Source: Paenibacillus algorifonticola
GTDB lineage: Bacteria > Bacillota > Bacilli > Paenibacillales > Paenibacillaceae
Assembly: GCF_000971975.1 (NCBI RefSeq)
Contig: NZ_LAQO01000003.1
Span: forward strand, 269,181 to 333,180
Length of the DNA: 64,000 nucleotides
Reading direction: 5' to 3'
This document shows positions 60,334 to 64,000 of the stretch, piece after piece. A program made the position numbers and the translations under genes. Below the pieces are notes generated by a model. That model ran no database searches, had not been told where the DNA came from, and was given only the letters and a program-made list of their open reading frames with translations. Position 1 is the stretch's first letter; every line of letters begins with the position of its first letter.

Positions 60334-61545
60334 TTATTTTCCTGAAGCACGCTGCTTAGAGCGAACAAGGCCGAAATAAGCAACCATTCCGAGCATGCTG
60401 GCGGTGAAAATAATAACGCCCATCGGCACAGCCGTTTCCTCTCCGGCAATGCCGACGAGTGGAGCCGCTACAGCGCCAAGCACAAACGGCAGCAGGCCAA
60501 GCAAGGCCGATGCACTGCCAGCAATATGAGCCTGATTTTCCATAGCAAGCGAAAACGAAGCAGTAGCTGTAATACCGATCGAGCATACAAAGAAAAATAA
60601 AGGAACGACGAGCGACCACAGCGGCCCCTCCACAAGCACTGCAATCAGCAACGAAACGCTCGATGCCCCAGAGAGCAGCAGCCCGAGCAGCAAAAACTGC
60701 TGCTCCGACCATTTGTGGCTGAGCCGTCCGACGATCTGCGAGCCCAAAATAAGGCTGAGGCCATTGGTGCCGAACAAAAAGGCAAATACTTGCGGCGAGG
60801 TGCCATAAATATGCTGATAAATAAATGGTGTGCCTGAGACATAAGCGAAAATGCCGCCGATCATCAGTCCTTGCGTCAACGCATAACCTGTGAACTCGCG
60901 ATCCTTAAGCAGCTGCCCGAAATTGCGCAGCAGCTCGCCGAAATTACTCGAAATTCGCTTTTCACGCGGCAGTGTTTCCTCCAGCTGCCACGTTGCAATG
61001 AGCGCCAATGCAAGGCCAATCGCCCCGAGTACGATAAACACGCCGATCCAAGTCGTAAAGGAAATAATTCCGCTTCCGGCAACAGGTGCCAGCAAAGGCA
61101 TAACATTGTTCACAAGCATGATAAGTGCAAAATATTTGGTCAGCTCATGTCCACTATACAGATCACGGACAATGGCCCTTGAAATAACAATGCCCGATGA
61201 AGCAGCAAAGCCTTGTATAAAACGGGCGACGATAAACAAAGTAATATTCGGTGCCAGCGCACAGGCTAGCGAAGCTATTAAATAAACGACCAAGGACAGC
61301 AGCAGCGGCTTGCGCCTGCCATGAACGTCACTCATCGGTCCCATGACCAGCTGTCCGAGGCCAAGGCCGACTAAACAAGCGGTCAAGCTCAACTGCACGA
61401 GTGAAGCCTTCGTACCGAAATCCTCGGCTATTTGCGGAAACGATGGCAAATACATATCAATCGTCAGCGGGCCCAAAGCCGAGAAAGAACCGAGCAGCAA
61501 GGCGAGCCTGAGCCGATTATGGTTCTGTTTCATATTCATATTCAT
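60334..61545 (-). CDS. Bcr/CflA family drug efflux MFS transporter
   Basis: A 403-residue, 12-helix antiporter. It opens LLGSFSALGPLTIDMYLPSF, has loop 2-3 GPMSDVHGRRKPLLL, and GFAASSGIVISRAIVRDLYS as in Bcr, which exports bicyclomycin and sulfonamides, and CflA, which exports chloramphenicol. GAGGAA lies about 11 bases before ATG 61545. Confidence 0.9.
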   Translation of the reverse strand: MNMNMKQNHNRLRLALLLGSFSALGPLTIDMYLPSFPQIAEDFGTKASLVQLSLTACLVGLGLGQLVMGPMSDVHGRRKPLLLSLVVYLIASLACALAPNITLFIVARFIQGFAASSGIVISRAIVRDLYSGHELTKYFALIMLVNNVMPLLAPVAGSGIISFTTWIGVFIVLGAIGLALALIATWQLEETLPREKRISSNFGELLRNFGQLLKDREFTGYALTQGLMIGGIFAYVSGTPFIYQHIYGTSPQVFAFLFGTNGLSLILGSQIVGRLSHKWSEQQFLLLGLLLSGASSVSLLIAVLVEGPLWSLVVPLFFFVCSIGITATASFSLAMENQAHIAGSASALLGLLPFVLGAVAAPLVGIAGEETAVPMGVIIFTASMLGMVAYFGLVRSKQRASGK

Positions 61546-61604
61546 TTGGAGCTTAATTCCTCTCTGGTGTCGTATGAAAATAAAAATGGTATGGGTTTAA
61601 ACGA

Positions 61605-63560
61605 TTATAAAGCCTGAAGCTTAACGCCTTTCGGCATAATGGCGCTAATCCGCTCTTTAACAGCCGGCTGGCGCATTTCCTCGCCAAAAATGACGACCGT
61701 ACCTTGGTCGCTGCTTGTACGAATCAAACGGCCCATGCCCTGTCTTAACCGCAGCAGCATATAAGGCATATCCACTTCCTCGAAAGGCAGCTTGGCATCC
61801 GCACGCCTTGCAGCAAACACTGGATCGTTCGGAGGGAATGGCAGCGACCATACAATGACCTGCGATAAAGAAGGCCCCGGTATGTCCAGCCCCTCCCAAA
61901 GCGTCACTGCACACAGTACGCTGGACTCATCGGCTTGAAATGCCTCTATCAAATGGCTAATTTCCGACGTTCCTTCATAAAGAAAACGTCTTTGCTGCGC
62001 AAGCGGCTCGTCATTCATCGCCTGCTTGAAGCGAGCGAGCTCTTCACGAGAAGGGAACAACACAAGGGTGCCGCCCTCTGCTTCCCCAAGCAGCTTCACC
62101 GTTGCCTGCATCTGATTCACAAACTCGTCCAATGCTTCAGAATCGGAAGTAAGCACCCGCATTTTATTTTCATAATCATAAGGCGAAGCAACGGAGAACG
62201 ACTCGGCCTGCTTAATGCCAAGGCTGTCCATCGTATATTCGAAAGAACCGTCAACCGACAGCGTAGCGGATGAGAACACGATTGGCATTTTGCGAGAGAA
62301 CACATGCTCTTCCAGCACTTCTTTCACCAGCTTAGGCATAATCACGAGTGAAATGCCCGACTTGTCCTCCATCACCCAGCTAATCGGTTTTTCGGGTTTG
62401 CGGAACAGCGAGAGTGCATATTGGATCATCTCCAAATGCTCCTCGACGATTTTGAGCTGATATTCATCAAGCGTGAACAAGCCGCTCTCGAATACAAGCT
62501 CCTCTTCAATGAGATCAAGCAGCTGATGCAGTCGGTTCACTTCCTGTATAAGCGTGTTGTCCCACAGCAGCTCACGACGATCAGATGCTGCTACAGCGCG
62601 GCTGCTTTGCTGGATACGTTCAAATAGCTGTTCGCTTTGCACAATCGCATCCTCAATTGCCAGTGCCAGCGATTCGCGGATTTCCCCTTCCAGCAATCGC
62701 GTAATAATGCTCTCAAATACCGCGTGGTTGAGCTTATACGTTAACGCCTGCTGCGCCGCTGTCTCCAGTAAATGCCCTTCGTCGAATACGACTGAGCTAT
62801 GCTCCGGCAGCAAGGGCAGCTGGCCCTCGCGTTTGCGTGCTTCATAGGTCCATACATGCTCCATATAAAAATCATGCGAGCAAATAATTAAATCCGTCGA
62901 TTTACGGTAATGATCACGCGACAGCGTCTGTCCACAGCGATGTCTGCGGCTGCATACCATACAATCCTGAAAGACGTCCCAACCGACATGGTCCCATACT
63001 TCATCGCTGAGCTCCGGGTAATCTCTGCGGTTGCCGTAAGGGTAAAAGCTTTGCATCGTTTCCGGCTTATGAACAAAATCCGGCAAGCTGCGGTAAATGT
63101 CGTCAAAATGCTCCGCACCCTCTAATTGAGCGTCGCCCCGTGCATCATCAAGTTTGTTCAAGCAGACATACTGATCAGGCGATCTTCCCAGTCTGCTGTC
63201 AATCGTCAGCCCCAAATGGCGGGACAGCTTGGCAATATCGCCTTCCGGCTTTACCAGCTGCTCGATGAGCGATTCATCGGCGCAGGCAATAATAGCCGGC
63301 TTGCGGGTATAACGCGCGTAGCTGATAGCATAAAGCAAATAAACGAAGGTTTTGCCTGTGCCGACGCCAGCCTCGGCGAAAATCGTCTGCTTGTCCGCAT
63401 AAGCCCGCTCAAGCTGAAACGCCATATAAATTTGCTCATCGCGCAGCTCAAGCCCGGCTTCAGGAAGCTTCTCGTAAAAAACATCCGCGATCCAGTCGCT
63501 TGCCTGCTGCATGTAAGGCTGCGACGGGTCAAATTCAAACGGATAATGGTGTTGTGTCAT
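61605..63560 (-). CDS. dinG: DinG-type Fe-S ATP-dependent DNA helicase
   Basis: A 651-residue superfamily 2 helicase of the XPD/DinG group. It has Walker A AEAGVGTGKT (about 70), Walker B VVFDEGHLLE, and motif VI LRQGMGRLIRTSSDQG. An Fe-S insertion carries cysteines in QYVCLNKL and CMVCSRRHRC. The N-terminal exonuclease domain of long Bacillus DinG is absent. The start is ATG 63560, eleven bases after GGAGG; TTG 63578 is open. A role in clearing D-loops or R-loops is expected. Confidence 0.9.
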   Translation of the reverse strand: MTQHHYPFEFDPSQPYMQQASDWIADVFYEKLPEAGLELRDEQIYMAFQLERAYADKQTIFAEAGVGTGKTFVYLLYAISYARYTRKPAIIACADESLIEQLVKPEGDIAKLSRHLGLTIDSRLGRSPDQYVCLNKLDDARGDAQLEGAEHFDDIYRSLPDFVHKPETMQSFYPYGNRRDYPELSDEVWDHVGWDVFQDCMVCSRRHRCGQTLSRDHYRKSTDLIICSHDFYMEHVWTYEARKREGQLPLLPEHSSVVFDEGHLLETAAQQALTYKLNHAVFESIITRLLEGEIRESLALAIEDAIVQSEQLFERIQQSSRAVAASDRRELLWDNTLIQEVNRLHQLLDLIEEELVFESGLFTLDEYQLKIVEEHLEMIQYALSLFRKPEKPISWVMEDKSGISLVIMPKLVKEVLEEHVFSRKMPIVFSSATLSVDGSFEYTMDSLGIKQAESFSVASPYDYENKMRVLTSDSEALDEFVNQMQATVKLLGEAEGGTLVLFPSREELARFKQAMNDEPLAQQRRFLYEGTSEISHLIEAFQADESSVLCAVTLWEGLDIPGPSLSQVIVWSLPFPPNDPVFAARRADAKLPFEEVDMPYMLLRLRQGMGRLIRTSSDQGTVVIFGEEMRQPAVKERISAIMPKGVKLQAL

Positions 63561-63583
63561 ACTTTGCAGCGCCTCCAAATAGA

Positions 63584-63630
63584 CGCCCGAACGGCTGCGC
63601 TAAAATCACGCAGCCGTTCGGGCGGTTTTT
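63584..63630. terminator. Strong hairpin between ydjO and dinG
   Basis: Perfect 16-bp stem CGCCCGAACGGCTGCG / CGCAGCCGTTCGGGCG. The T run is on the plus strand. On the minus strand it lies four bases from the dinG ribosome site, so it could attenuate read-through. Confidence 0.6.
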
Positions 63631-63643
63631 TTTCAAATTGAAA

Positions 63644-63862
63644 TTAAAAGTCGGATTTCGGTTTTCTAGGCTGTGGCTTTGGCTTGTTCTGCACGGCTGG
63701 CAAATGCTTCATGCTTCTTAGCATCGGTCCTTTGCATATCGGGCAGGTTTGCTCTGCCGAAGCGAATTCATCTCTTACCCACGCTTTGCATTCGGGGTTT
63801 TTACATTTCAAAATTTTGGTAGGTAATAATTTCGGTTTCGTAATGTCTTCGCTTGTAGCCAA
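63644..63862 (-). CDS. ydjO: YdjO-like small zinc-ribbon protein
   Basis: A 72-residue protein. Four cysteines form a zinc ribbon (ILKCKNPECKAWVRDEF and QTCPICKGPM), and a basic tail KPKPQPRKPKSDF follows. This fits the cold-inducible YdjO family of Bacilli, of unknown role. It starts at TTG 63862 behind AAAGGG with a long spacer. Confidence 0.75.
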   Translation of the reverse strand: MATSEDITKPKLLPTKILKCKNPECKAWVRDEFASAEQTCPICKGPMLRSMKHLPAVQNKPKPQPRKPKSDF

Positions 63863-64000
63863 TATATTTTACATCCCTTTCATTTACACGTTCAGGCAAT
63901 CTGACATAATATATCACTTCATGGACGCTTAAGTCAAGACTCTCAAACCCGCCAGCTTCCCCTCTCTTACCAAAAAACGTTACAGCCTCCCTTTGTATTT

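Overview
The window looks like chromosome of an endospore-forming, low-to-medium GC Bacillota close to Paenibacillus. Evidence: an alpha/beta-type small acid-soluble spore protein behind a sigma-G-like promoter, a complete GerA-type germinant receptor operon, a T-box leader on thrS, a guanidine-I (ykkC) riboswitch, purine-rich GGAGG ribosome sites with frequent TTG and GTG starts, and an Fnr with a C-terminal cysteine cluster. No rRNA, tRNA, CRISPR array, intact IS element or prophage was seen. One tyrosine recombinase is present.

Layout. 0-9.1 kb: end of a DoxX gene, pssA-dedA, a MerR/TipAS regulator, thrS with its T-box, an MFS pump, a small coiled-coil protein and a Zn/Cd P-type ATPase behind an ArsR-type operator. 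9.3-15.6 kb: guanidine-I riboswitch, then a lipoprotein/permease/ATPase ABC transporter and a metallo-beta-lactamase-fold hydrolase, followed by a divergent MocR regulator and DMT exporter that share a palindrome. 15.7-20.1 kb: acetyltransferase, secreted SGNH esterase, glyoxalase-type dioxygenase, a 26-residue membrane peptide, and decayed remnants of a chemotaxis receptor and an MBL hydrolase. 20.1-25.6 kb: a four-gene operon HD-GYP / receiver-GGDEF / GAF histidine kinase / TPP-dependent enzyme. 25.9-31.4 kb: DUF3817 protein, DCC protein with a disrupted SRPBCC-DUF4166 gene, a two-component system and an MFS pump. 31.5-43.4 kb: lacZ with a divergent AraC regulator, DUF2809, a ligase-like protein lacking its catalytic lysine, a spore protein, a kinase-like/M42 peptidase pair, PhzF, a CLC transporter and a radical SAM protein. 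43.4-51.3 kb: WG-repeat protein, ferritin-like protein, SDR/WYL regulator pair, Fnr and an Fnr-box-driven DoxX gene, and a frameshifted sigma-like gene. 51.3-64 kb: M56/BlaI pair with an amber codon in the M56 gene, a second DoxX, a tyrosine recombinase, the ger operon, a Bcr/CflA pump, a DinG-like helicase and YdjO.

The parts that work together most clearly are the guanidine-controlled transporter operon, the c-di-GMP operon ending in a metabolic enzyme, the Fnr-DoxX pair, the BlaI-M56 pair and the germination operon. Several genes are broken or decaying: DUF4166, M56, sigma-like, and the MCP and MBL relics. Functions are read from motifs only; no database search was run.
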